Assembly (NCBI GenBank): GCA_021847625.1
Contig: JAJZQK010000314.1
Location: forward strand, 1 to 5,145
Length of the DNA stretch: 5,145 nucleotides
Direction: 5' to 3'
Origin: Chloroflexota bacterium
GTDB lineage: Bacteria > Chloroflexota > FW602-bin22 > JAMCYS01
The position numbers were made by a program, and so were the translations under genes. Positions within the stretch are counted from its first letter, which is position 1. The number at the start of each line of letters is the position of its first letter. The notes beneath the pieces were generated by a model. That model did no database searches. It was not told the origin of the DNA and saw only the letters and a list, made by a program, of their open reading frames with translations. Of this stretch, positions 1 through 5,145 are shown piece after piece.

Positions 1-1824
1 GAACGGCTGGCCGCTCTCGACCCTGCCGACCCCGACGACTACGAACAGCGGGCCTTTTTGCTGGCGGCCGTCGAGGTCTGCGAGGGCACGGTGGCCTTCG
101 CCCGCCGGCACGCGGCTCACGCGCGCAGGCTGGCGGCAGACGAGGTTGACCCGGGCCGGCGGGCCGAACTGGAGCACATCGCCGTGGTCTGCGAGCGGGT
201 ACCGGCCGAGCCGGCAAGGGGTTTTCACGAGGCGCTGCAGTCGTTCTGGTTCGCGCAACTGGTTCCCCAGATCGAGGCGAACGGCTTCTCCATCACGCCA
301 GGCCGCTTCGACCAGTACGTGTATCCCTACCTGGCCGCGGACCTGGACAGCGGTCTCCTCTCCCTGGCCGAGGCGCAGGAGCTGCTGGAATCGCTTTGGG
401 TCAAGTTCAGCCACATCATCCGTGTGGACGAGGAGCGGGCGGCGGAGATCAACGCGGGGTATTCGGTGGGCCAGAACCTCTGCGTGGGCGGCATCGATAC
501 GGAGGGCCGCGATGCGACGAACCTGCTGTCTTACATGTGCCTGGCCGCGAATCAGCACCTCCAGCTGCCGCAGCCGAACTTCACCGTGCGCCTGCACAAA
601 TACACGCCGGAGGAGTTTCTGGGCCGGGTCGTGGAGTCGATTAGCGGCGGCAACGGCATGCCGCAGGTGCTGAACGATGAGTTGATCGTGTCCGCTCTGC
701 TTCCCTACGGCTTCCCGCTCAAGGAGGCGCGCGACTACATCCCGGTGGGCTGTGACGAGGTCAACACGCTCGGGACCTGGGGGCGCTGCAACGGCGGCTA
801 CCTCTCTTTCGCCAAGGCGCTTGAGCTTGCGCTGAACGACGGCCGCTGCGCCATGACGGGCAGGCAAGTGGGCCCGAGGACCGGCGAGGCTGCCGATTTC
901 GGCACGTTTGAAGACCTGCAGGCCGCGTTCGATAGGCAGATGGAGCACGGGGTCCGCATGCTGGGGGCCGAGGCTAACCTCACCGACTGGGTGCACGCCG
1001 AGCTAGTCCCCTACCCCTCCGTCTCGGTTCTTGTGCCGGGCTGCATCGCGAACGGCAAGGACGTCACGCGCGGCGGGGCCCGGCGAAACTTCACCGGGCC
1101 GGTGGGCGTGGGCTCGGCCACGGCGGGCGACTCGCTGGCGGCGATCAAGAAGCTCGTCTTCGAGGAGGGAAGGATTTCGCTTGGCAACCTTGTCGGCTGC
1201 CTGGCTGGGGACTTCGCCGATGCCGAGGACGTGAGGCTTATATTGTCCAACAAGGCACCGAAGTTCGGCAACGACGACGACTATGTGGATGAGCTTGTCG
1301 TTCACGTCACGAACAAGTGGTTTGACGAAGTGGCCAAGCTGCGCAATCCGCGGGGCGGGCCGATGATGCCGGCCCTCTACTCGGTGACGGCCCAGGTGGG
1401 GGCCGGGATGAAGGTGGGGGCAACGGCGGATGGCCGCAAGGCCGGCGAAGTGCTGTCCGACGGCCTCTCCCCGACCTACGGCCGGGACTTGCGAGGGCCG
1501 ACCGCTGCCTTGCGATCGGTGACGAAGGTCGACCTGGTGCGGGCGCCCAACGGGGTGATCGTCAACCAGCGCCTGACCTCATCGCTATTGGCCAGCGACC
1601 AAGGACGGCGGCGGATGGCTCAGCTGCTGCGCAGCTTCGTCGCCGCGGGCGGTTTCCACTGGCAGTTTAACCTCGTGTCGAGCGAGGTACTGCGCGACGC
1701 CCAGGCCCATCCCGAGCAACACCGGGGTTTGGTGGTGCGCGTGGCCGGCTACAGCGCCTTCTTTACGGACCTTTCGCGGGCGGCGCAGGACTCCATCATC
1801 GCCCGCAACGCGCACGATCTCTAG
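1..1824 (+). CDS. Glycyl radical enzyme (PFL-like dehydratase/lyase family), 5'-truncated by window
   Basis: Oxygen-sensitive cytoplasmic enzyme that uses a stable glycyl radical to form a cysteine thiyl radical, which attacks the substrate. The frame is open from base 1, giving 607 residues before TAG. Family members are usually about 750-850 residues, so roughly 150-250 N-terminal residues lie upstream; the TTG at 58 is internal, not the start. Counting the first codon as residue 1, Cys251 and Glu253 form the GCxE active-site loop (VGCDEVN). The glycyl radical site is Gly583 in RVAGYSAFF, 25 residues from the end. Other family blocks are GMPQVLNDE (219-227), RRNFTGP (361-367), SLAAIKKLVFEEG, APKFGNDDDYVD, and GATADGRKAGE (from 473). 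True pyruvate formate-lyase has Cys-Cys at the active site, so a C-C or C-X lyase, dehydratase or decarboxylase role is more likely. The substrate is not assignable: the loop is GCDEV, not the GCVEP I associate with diol dehydratases and choline lyase. The activase gene follows after one base. Family certain, substrate unknown. Confidence 0.95.
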   Translation, partial: ERLAALDPADPDDYEQRAFLLAAVEVCEGTVAFARRHAAHARRLAADEVDPGRRAELEHIAVVCERVPAEPARGFHEALQSFWFAQLVPQIEANGFSITPGRFDQYVYPYLAADLDSGLLSLAEAQELLESLWVKFSHIIRVDEERAAEINAGYSVGQNLCVGGIDTEGRDATNLLSYMCLAANQHLQLPQPNFTVRLHKYTPEEFLGRVVESISGGNGMPQVLNDELIVSALLPYGFPLKEARDYIPVGCDEVNTLGTWGRCNGGYLSFAKALELALNDGRCAMTGRQVGPRTGEAADFGTFEDLQAAFDRQMEHGVRMLGAEANLTDWVHAELVPYPSVSVLVPGCIANGKDVTRGGARRNFTGPVGVGSATAGDSLAAIKKLVFEEGRISLGNLVGCLAGDFADAEDVRLILSNKAPKFGNDDDYVDELVVHVTNKWFDEVAKLRNPRGGPMMPALYSVTAQVGAGMKVGATADGRKAGEVLSDGLSPTYGRDLRGPTAALRSVTKVDLVRAPNGVIVNQRLTSSLLASDQGRRRMAQLLRSFVAAGGFHWQFNLVSSEVLRDAQAHPEQHRGLVVRVAGYSAFFTDLSRAAQDSIIARNAHDL

Positions 1825-1825
1825 G

Positions 1826-2746
1826 TTGGGGGTGGCGGTGGCCACGGGTTTGGTCTTCGATATCCAACGCTTCTCAATACACGATGGCGGCGGCATCCGC
1901 ACGCTCGTCTTCCTCAAGGGTTGTCCGCTGCGCTGCCTGTGGTGCTGCAACCCCGAGTCGCAAAGGTGCTCCCCGGACCTGATGCTGTTCCCGGACCGCT
2001 GCATAGGCTGCGGACGCTGCTACGCGGCGTGCCCCCGGGGGGCGATACTGAAGGCGGACGGGGGCGCCTTCCTTACCGATAGGGGGCTGTGCCAGGCCTG
2101 CGGCGAGTGCGTGGAGGCCTGCCCGGCGAACGCCCGCGCCCTGCGGGGCAAGGAGATGACGGTAGGGGAGGTCCTGCGGGAAGCAGAGAAGGACAGCATC
2201 TTCTACCGTACTTCCGGCGGGGGCGTCACGGCGTCTGGCGGGGAGCCGCTGCTGCAGGCGCAGTTCGTCGCCGAGTTGCTCGAAGCGTGCCAGCGCCATG
2301 GCTTCGACACGGCCATCGAGACCTCGGGCCTGGCCGCCTGGGAGGACTTTGCGGAGGTGTTGGCCCATACCGACACGGTCCTCTTCGACGTAAAGCACGT
2401 CGACCCGCAAGCGCACCGGCGCCTGACGGGCGTTTCCAATGACCTCATCCTCGACAACCTCCGCCGCGTCAGTAGGCTAGGCAAGTCGGTGATCGTGCGT
2501 GTCCCGCTGGTTCCCGGCTGCAACGCCGACGAGGAGACGGTGCGAAGGATCGCCTTGCTGGCCCGGGAACTGGGCGTGAGCGGGCTGCACCTGCTGCCCT
2601 ATCACCGGCTGGGGGAATCAAAGTACCTCGCGCTGGGGAGGGGCTACGCTCTGGACGGCGTGGAAACGCTCACCGACGAGAAGATAGCCTACCTGCGCTC
2701 CGCGGTGGAGCGGGAAAGCGGCCTGGCCGTTCAAATCGGCGGCTAG
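1826..2746 (+). CDS. Glycyl-radical enzyme activating protein (radical SAM)
   Basis: Radical SAM enzyme that reductively cleaves S-adenosylmethionine and abstracts hydrogen from the GRE's radical glycine. It has 306 residues, normal for activases with a ferredoxin insert. Counting from TTG 1826, the radical SAM cluster motif CX3CX2C is Cys33, Cys37, Cys40 (GCPLRCLWC), followed by CNPES. The insert carries two [4Fe-4S] motifs, CX2CX2CX3C at Cys59/62/65/69 and at Cys89/92/95/99. The SAM-binding glycine motif is SGGEPL at 137-142. The conserved N-terminal HDGPGIRT reads HDGGGIRT here (residues 19-26), a Pro-to-Gly change. The gene begins one base after the GRE stop, so the two are surely co-transcribed and probably translationally coupled. 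The start is uncertain: TTG 1826 gives the longest frame but has no good ribosome binding site. GTG 1832 (AGG at 1823-1825, six bases upstream) and GTG 1838 are alternatives, and all keep the conserved GLVFDIQRF start of the domain. Confidence 0.95.
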   Translation: MGVAVATGLVFDIQRFSIHDGGGIRTLVFLKGCPLRCLWCCNPESQRCSPDLMLFPDRCIGCGRCYAACPRGAILKADGGAFLTDRGLCQACGECVEACPANARALRGKEMTVGEVLREAEKDSIFYRTSGGGVTASGGEPLLQAQFVAELLEACQRHGFDTAIETSGLAAWEDFAEVLAHTDTVLFDVKHVDPQAHRRLTGVSNDLILDNLRRVSRLGKSVIVRVPLVPGCNADEETVRRIALLARELGVSGLHLLPYHRLGESKYLALGRGYALDGVETLTDEKIAYLRSAVERESGLAVQIGG

Positions 2747-2876
2747 CTTTCCCACGTGTTTTCTGGGTAGCAGTGTGGCCTGCTGTCGGGGGAAATTGCC
2801 CTCTTCACGGCTACAGCTTGTTGGCCAGGGGTGTTGGCAGCTCGTTCCCAGCAGGCCCGAGGTGACGCGGCGGCCT

Positions 2877-2892
2877 TACTATGGTACTATGG
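2877..2892. repeat. Perfect 8-bp tandem repeat TACTATGG x2
   Basis: TACTATGG occurs twice head to tail. It lies about 75 bases upstream of the transporter promoter's -35 box. Such short tandem sites can bind regulators, but nothing else here shows that; chance is possible. Confidence 0.5.
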
Positions 2893-2903
2893 GCATGTGG
2901 ACG

Positions 2904-2937
2904 GACGGCAGAGTCTTCCATGGTATGTGGTGCCGTC
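2904..2937. repeat. 7-bp perfect inverted repeat upstream of transporter promoter
   Basis: GACGGCA (2904-2910) is the exact reverse complement of TGCCGTC (2931-2937), with 20 bases between. Within the loop, CCA (2918-2920) can pair with TGG (2928-2930) and stack directly on the outer stem. The right arm ends 30 bases before the -35 box, a position suited to an activator site. No T-run follows, so a terminator role is unlikely. Function is inferred only from position. Confidence 0.45.
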
Positions 2938-2967
2938 ATACGCTTACTTGGTCGGAGTTGATACCGG

Positions 2968-2996
2968 TTGACATGGCGGTGTGCTTGCGGTAGAAT
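2968..2996 (+). promoter_or_regulatory. Sigma-70-type promoter for the ABC transporter genes
   Basis: A perfect -35 hexamer TTGACA (2968-2973) is followed by a 17-base spacer and TAGAAT (2991-2996), which matches the TATAAT consensus at five of six positions. Predicted transcription start is near 3003, giving a leader of about 107 bases before the ATG at 3110. It reads toward the permeases and lies in the only large gap in the window. It therefore probably gives the transporter its own transcription unit, separate from the GRE pair. Confidence 0.8.
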
Positions 2997-3045
2997 CACT
3001 GAAACCTGGACTGGGCGGACCTTCACCTTTACATATAGATACCTA

Positions 3046-3096
3046 GCGGTTTTCGTTGGCGATAGATAGCTCGAGTTAGCTTCAATATCGAAACGC
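3046..3096 (+). promoter_or_regulatory. Possible leader stem next to the first permease's ribosome binding site
   Basis: Within the predicted leader, GCGGTTTTCG (3046-3055) can pair with CGAAACGC (3089-3096): five pairs, a 2-base bulge, then three pairs. The 3' arm ends right before the GGGGGA (3097-3102) that serves as the weak ribosome binding site for ATG 3110. The enclosed loop has a further AGCT/AGCT self-complementary pair. Such a structure could limit ribosome access, but the stem is short and this is only a suggestion. Confidence 0.3.
3052..3064 (+). repeat. Leader repeat copy 1 (TTCGTTGGCGATA)
   Basis: This 13-base segment lies 58 bases before the first permease's ATG and matches the segment at 4971-4983, before the binding-protein gene, at 12 of 13 positions. 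The similarity continues loosely downstream: CTCGA plus a nearby TTA occurs in both, with a one-base shift. It may be a shared regulator site or RNA element. Confidence 0.5.
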
Positions 3097-3109
3097 GGGG
3101 GAATAGTGT

Positions 3110-4054
3110 ATGCAAACGGGAGAAACCCCGGGTACCAAGGCAATCGGCACACCGGCATCTCCGGCGAAGGCGGTGCCGTGGGCGGTGAAACGGCGCCGCA
3201 CGTTCATCTACTTCTTAGCGCCAGCGATGATCCTCCTGTTCATCGTCACTATCTTGCCCACCATCTACCTCATTGCCACCAGCTTCACACCCCTCGACCT
3301 CACCAAGCCGAAATCCCTCTACTTCTCAGGCCTCACCAACTATCAGCAGCTGCTCAAGGACGACCGCTTCTGGAACTCCCTCTGGGTACAGGCGCGTCTT
3401 TCTTTCTGGACGGTGACGCTGCAGATGCTTCTCGGCCTGGGGCTGGCGGTTCTACTTAACGCCCGTCTGAAGTTCTTGGAGTTCCTCCGCTCGGCATTTA
3501 TCCTTCCTATGGTGTTGCCTCCCGTGGTGGTGGCCCTAACCTGGAAAATCCTCTTCACCCCGAACGTCAGTATCCTCAACTACACTCTAGGTCTGCTTCA
3601 CCTGCCCCAACCAGCGTGGTTGGCTGACGGCAACCTGGCCCTGTGGGCGATCATCATTGCCGACGTCTGGGAGTGGTTCCCGTTTGTCCTGCTGATGCTA
3701 CTGGCAGGTTTGCAGATGATGCCGGAGGAACCGTTGGAGGCGGCGAGGATCGACGGCGCCTCCGGATTGCAGATCTTTCGGCATATCACGTTGCCCTTGC
3801 TGCGGCCGGTGCTTCTGGTGGCGGCGCTGTTCCGCCTGATCGACAGCATCAAGGCATTTCCGCACATCTACATTATGACCGGCGGCGGCCCGGGGGTAGC
3901 CACGGAGGCCACGAATTACTACTCCTACCTGGAGGCGTTTTCCTACACATACATCGGCTTCTCCAGCGCAATCATCACGGTGATGCTAGCGGTTGCCTTC
4001 GGGTTGAGCGTTGGCGTCATCCGGGCCGTGGGCCAGGAGGTGGAAGTTGAGTAG
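3110..4054 (+). CDS. ABC transporter permease, MalF-like (CUT1 sugar family)
   Basis: Inner-membrane subunit of a binding-protein-dependent importer; with its partner permease it forms the channel. It has 314 residues, typical for this family. After a cytoplasmic N-terminus of about 28 residues ending in KRRR come hydrophobic segments at roughly 31-58, 95-117, 128-149, 176-201, 228-245 and 283-306, consistent with six transmembrane helices. The ATPase-contacting EAA loop matches the consensus exactly: Glu210-Ala-Ala, Gly216, Ile226, Leu228-Pro229 (EAARIDGASGLQIFRHITLP). The MTGGGPG segment (256-262) is typical of MalF/UgpA-type permeases. ATG 3110 is chosen for GGGGGA at 3097-3102, seven bases upstream, and because it leaves a normal-length N-terminus. 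First gene after the predicted promoter; its stop overlaps the next permease. Family membership points to sugars, polyols or glycerol phosphates, but the exact substrate cannot be read from the sequence. Confidence 0.93.
   Translation: MQTGETPGTKAIGTPASPAKAVPWAVKRRRTFIYFLAPAMILLFIVTILPTIYLIATSFTPLDLTKPKSLYFSGLTNYQQLLKDDRFWNSLWVQARLSFWTVTLQMLLGLGLAVLLNARLKFLEFLRSAFILPMVLPPVVVALTWKILFTPNVSILNYTLGLLHLPQPAWLADGNLALWAIIIADVWEWFPFVLLMLLAGLQMMPEEPLEAARIDGASGLQIFRHITLPLLRPVLLVAALFRLIDSIKAFPHIYIMTGGGPGVATEATNYYSYLEAFSYTYIGFSSAIITVMLAVAFGLSVGVIRAVGQEVEVE
4035..4040 (+). promoter_or_regulatory. Ribosome binding site deciding the second permease's TTG start
   Basis: AGGAGG, a perfect Shine-Dalgarno match, lies inside the end of the first permease gene and exactly six bases before TTG 4047. 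The in-frame GTG 4056 would be 15 bases away, too far, and the longer frame opening at TTG 4011 would start upstream of this site. The site therefore favours TTG 4047. Confidence 0.8.
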
Positions 4055-4910
4055 CGTGACGACAGTCGAGACTCGGGCGAATCGCCGGCCGTTGGGCATG
4101 CGGATCCGGCGGTTCGCAACGTACGCATTGGCCATCGTGCTGCTGTTCATCATCCTCGTGCCGTTCCTCTGGATCCTGAGGATGTCCATTCTGCCGGAGA
4201 TCGAGGCGTTCCGAATGCCGCCGAACTGGCTGGCTACGCCCACGACCGATAACTACATAAACGTGCTGCGAGGTCAGTTCGTGCGTTCATTCGGGAACAG
4301 CGTCTTTACGGCGACGACGACGACGATTGTCTCTCTGATTTTCGGCGTTCCGGCAGCCTACGCTTTGTCGAGGGCGAGATTCAGGGCAGACAAGGCACTT
4401 TCGCTGTGGACGCTTTCGACGCGCATGGCGCCGCCGATCGCCTTTGGTATCCCTTTCTTTCTGATCTACAAGCAGCTCAACATGATAGACACGGTACAGG
4501 GTCTGGTCATCGTGTATCTGACGTTCAACCTGTCGCTCGTGATCTGGCTGATGCGAACATTCTTCGACGGCTTGCCCGTCTCGCTGGAAGAGGCCGCTTA
4601 CATCGACGGCGCGGGCATCGCGGAGACTTTCCTCAGGGTGACTCTCCCCTTGTCGGCGCCTGGTCTGGCAACCACGGCGATCTTCTGTTTCCTTCTATCC
4701 TGGAATGACTTCTTCTATTCGCTGGTCCTGACTCGCACGGAAGCGGTGACGGCACCCGTGGCGATCGTCAATTTCATGAACTACGAAAGCTGGGAGTGGG
4801 GCAAGGTTACGGCCGGCGGCACTATGATTATGTTGCCGGTGGTGATTTTCTCCCTCGCCGTGCGCAAGTATCTGATCAGTGGGCTCACCGCGGGGGCGGT
4901 GAAAGGGTAG
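4047..4910 (+). CDS. ABC transporter permease, MalG-like (CUT1 sugar family)
   Basis: Second channel subunit of the importer, pairing with the permease encoded just upstream. From TTG 4047 it has 287 residues, the usual length for MalG-type permeases. Hydrophobic segments lie at about 23-45, 84-107, 125-141, 151-170, 205-225 and 258-275. The EAA loop is Glu182-Ala-Ala, Gly188, Val198, Leu200-Pro201 (EAAYIDGAGIAETFLRVTLP), matching the consensus apart from Val for Ile. SWNDFFYSLVLT (218-229) and a C-terminal GAVKG are hallmarks of the MalG family. The start is set by AGGAGG at 4035-4040. The gene overlaps the first permease by 8 bases (4047-4054), so translational coupling and 1:1 production are likely. 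The MalF-then-MalG order is standard, though here the binding protein follows rather than precedes them. Confidence 0.93.
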   Translation: MSSVTTVETRANRRPLGMRIRRFATYALAIVLLFIILVPFLWILRMSILPEIEAFRMPPNWLATPTTDNYINVLRGQFVRSFGNSVFTATTTTIVSLIFGVPAAYALSRARFRADKALSLWTLSTRMAPPIAFGIPFFLIYKQLNMIDTVQGLVIVYLTFNLSLVIWLMRTFFDGLPVSLEEAAYIDGAGIAETFLRVTLPLSAPGLATTAIFCFLLSWNDFFYSLVLTRTEAVTAPVAIVNFMNYESWEWGKVTAGGTMIMLPVVIFSLAVRKYLISGLTAGAVKG

Positions 4911-4927
4911 CGCGTTTCCAGACGACC

Positions 4928-4958
4928 GGTCAAGAGAAGCGCCGGTTTGCTCTTGGCT
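4928..4958 (+). other. Stem-loop between second permease and binding-protein gene
   Basis: CAAGAG (4931-4936) is the exact reverse complement of CTCTTG (4950-4955). With outer G-T, G-C and T-G pairs the stem reaches nine pairs (4928-4936 with 4950-4958) around a 13-base loop. No T-run follows, so it is not a classic terminator. An RNA-processing or mRNA-stabilising hairpin that lets the binding protein be made at a different level from the permeases is one possibility; partial termination is another. Confidence 0.4.
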
Positions 4959-4970
4959 AGGGTCTTAGAC

Positions 4971-4983
4971 TTCGTCGGCGATA
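4971..4983 (+). repeat. Leader repeat copy 2 (TTCGTCGGCGATA)
   Basis: Second copy of the element at 3052-3064, with one C/T difference, 50 bases before the binding-protein ATG. Downstream, CTCGA (4988-4992) and ATTA echo the first copy. No convincing promoter was found around this copy. Confidence 0.5.
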
Positions 4984-5002
4984 CGGTCTCGAAATTACTC
5001 AG

Positions 5003-5008
5003 AGGAGG
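5003..5008 (+). promoter_or_regulatory. Ribosome binding site of the solute-binding protein gene
   Basis: AGGAGG inside the run AGAGGAGGAGAG. It lies 12 bases before ATG 5021, and the overlapping GGAG at 5007-5010 lies 10 bases before it. The in-frame GTG 5012 would be only three bases from AGGAGG, too close, so ATG 5021 is preferred. The purine-rich run suggests strong translation, as expected for a binding protein made in excess of its permeases. Confidence 0.7.
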
Positions 5009-5020
5009 AGAGTGAAGGCA

Positions 5021-5145
5021 ATGGGAGACCTATTGAAGTCACGTCGTCTTACCAGAAGGCGTCTATTGCAGGCGGCGGTGGCCACCAGCGCGCTGGGGCT
5101 GTTGAGTGCCTGCAGCCAGGAGGCGCCTTCAGGTGGGCAGCAACC
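5021..5145 (+). CDS. ABC transporter solute-binding lipoprotein, 3'-truncated by window (N-terminus only)
   Basis: Only the first 41 residues are present. They form a signal peptide: basic n-region, TRRRLLQ (residues 11-17) resembling the twin-arginine S/T-R-R-x-F-L-K motif, a hydrophobic stretch AAVATSALGLL (18-28), and lipobox Leu28-Ser-Ala-Cys31, then a Ser/Gln/Gly-rich linker. The mature protein would be lipid-modified at Cys31 and anchored outside the cytoplasmic membrane. The role as substrate-capturing subunit is inferred from signal type and position directly after two CUT1 permeases; no ligand-binding domain is in the window. Tat export would imply folding before export, but several arginines are present and Sec export is not excluded. 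It could be another lipoprotein, though a family 1 extracellular binding protein is by far the likeliest. Confidence 0.8.
   Translation, partial: MGDLLKSRRLTRRRLLQAAVATSALGLLSACSQEAPSGGQQ

Larger units (their letters stand above)
2747..3109. other. Non-coding gap between GRE/activase pair and transporter, with promoter and repeats
   Basis: This 363-base stretch separates the two gene blocks and holds no convincing gene. Just past the activase stop, GCTA (2742-2745) plus CCCA (2751-2754) can pair with TGGGTAGC (2764-2771), giving an 8-bp stem with a 5-base bulge. No T-tract follows, so it is not a clear intrinsic terminator. Further on are an 8-bp tandem repeat (2877-2892), a 7-bp inverted repeat (2904-2910 with 2931-2937), the promoter (2968-2996), and a leader of about 107 bases that is more AT-rich than the flanking genes. 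The only frame of note, 2775-2993, starts at GTG, runs over the promoter elements, has no clear ribosome binding site and looks like no protein family I know. Confidence 0.7.

Noticed and set aside
58..60. TTG as the start of the glycyl radical enzyme
   Set aside because: The frame is open back to base 1, the upstream residues fit the protein, and the family needs well over 100 more N-terminal residues. It is an internal leucine codon.
1..1824. Annotation as pyruvate formate-lyase (pflB)
   Set aside because: The active-site loop has Cys-Asp-Glu rather than the Cys-Cys pair of pyruvate formate-lyase.
798..2523. Long minus-strand and alternate-frame open reading frames over the GRE and activase genes
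   Set aside because: They are typical by-products of GC-rich coding sequence, lie wholly over genes with clear conserved motifs, and show low-complexity Arg/Ala/Pro-rich translations.
2742..2771. Intrinsic terminator after the activase
   Set aside because: An 8-bp bulged stem can form but no T-tract follows, so read-through or factor-dependent termination cannot be told apart.
2862..2890. Second promoter GTGACG-17-TACTAT
   Set aside because: Only four of six matches in each hexamer, far weaker than the TTGACA/TAGAAT promoter downstream; such matches arise often by chance.
2775..2993. 72-codon frame in the intergenic gap
   Set aside because: GTG start without a clear ribosome binding site, no recognisable family, and it runs across the promoter's -35 and into the -10 box.
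4011..4046. Upstream extension of the second permease to TTG 4011
   Set aside because: It would add 12 residues overlapping the first permease with no ribosome binding site, whereas AGGAGG lies six bases before TTG 4047.

Overview
This is GC-rich bacterial DNA with every recognisable gene on the + strand. It falls into two functional blocks separated by one non-coding gap of about 360 bases. The first block (1-2746) holds the C-terminal three quarters of a glycyl radical enzyme (GRE, pyruvate formate-lyase superfamily) whose 5' end lies outside the window. It is followed one base later by its dedicated radical-SAM activating enzyme. GREs are destroyed by oxygen, so the host is very probably an anaerobe or a facultative organism using this pathway anoxically.

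The second block (about 2968 to the window end) is a carbohydrate-type (CUT1, MalF/MalG-like) ABC importer: two inner-membrane permeases that overlap by 8 bases, then after 110 bases the start of a solute-binding lipoprotein, cut off by the window end. A near-consensus sigma-70-type promoter (TTGACA, 17 bases, TAGAAT) lies 114 bases upstream of the first permease, so the transporter can be transcribed independently of the GRE pair. No ATPase gene is visible; it may lie downstream, or a shared MsmK/UgpC-type ATPase may be used.

The solute-binding protein begins with a signal peptide that has both a twin-arginine-like motif and a lipobox. A lipid-anchored binding protein, together with high GC, TTG starts and strong AGGAGG ribosome binding sites, fits a high-GC monoderm-like lineage (for example high-GC Firmicutes or Chloroflexota). 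The sequence does not settle the taxon.

A plausible reading is that the importer brings in a polyol, sugar or related compound and the GRE performs a radical elimination or cleavage on it or on a product of it. The GRE has the Cys-x-Glu active-site loop of the dehydratase/lyase GREs rather than the Cys-Cys of true pyruvate formate-lyase. The residues around that loop (GCDEV, then a Cys-Asn-Gly-Gly stretch) do not match the diol dehydratase or choline lyase patterns I remember, so its substrate is unassigned. This uncharacterised GRE and its possible link to the importer are the most interesting content. Secondary points are a P-to-G change in the activase's HDGPGIRT motif, a 13-base element repeated in the leaders of the first permease and the binding protein, and several inverted or tandem repeats in the non-coding gaps. 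No RNA genes, insertion sequences or CRISPR arrays were seen.
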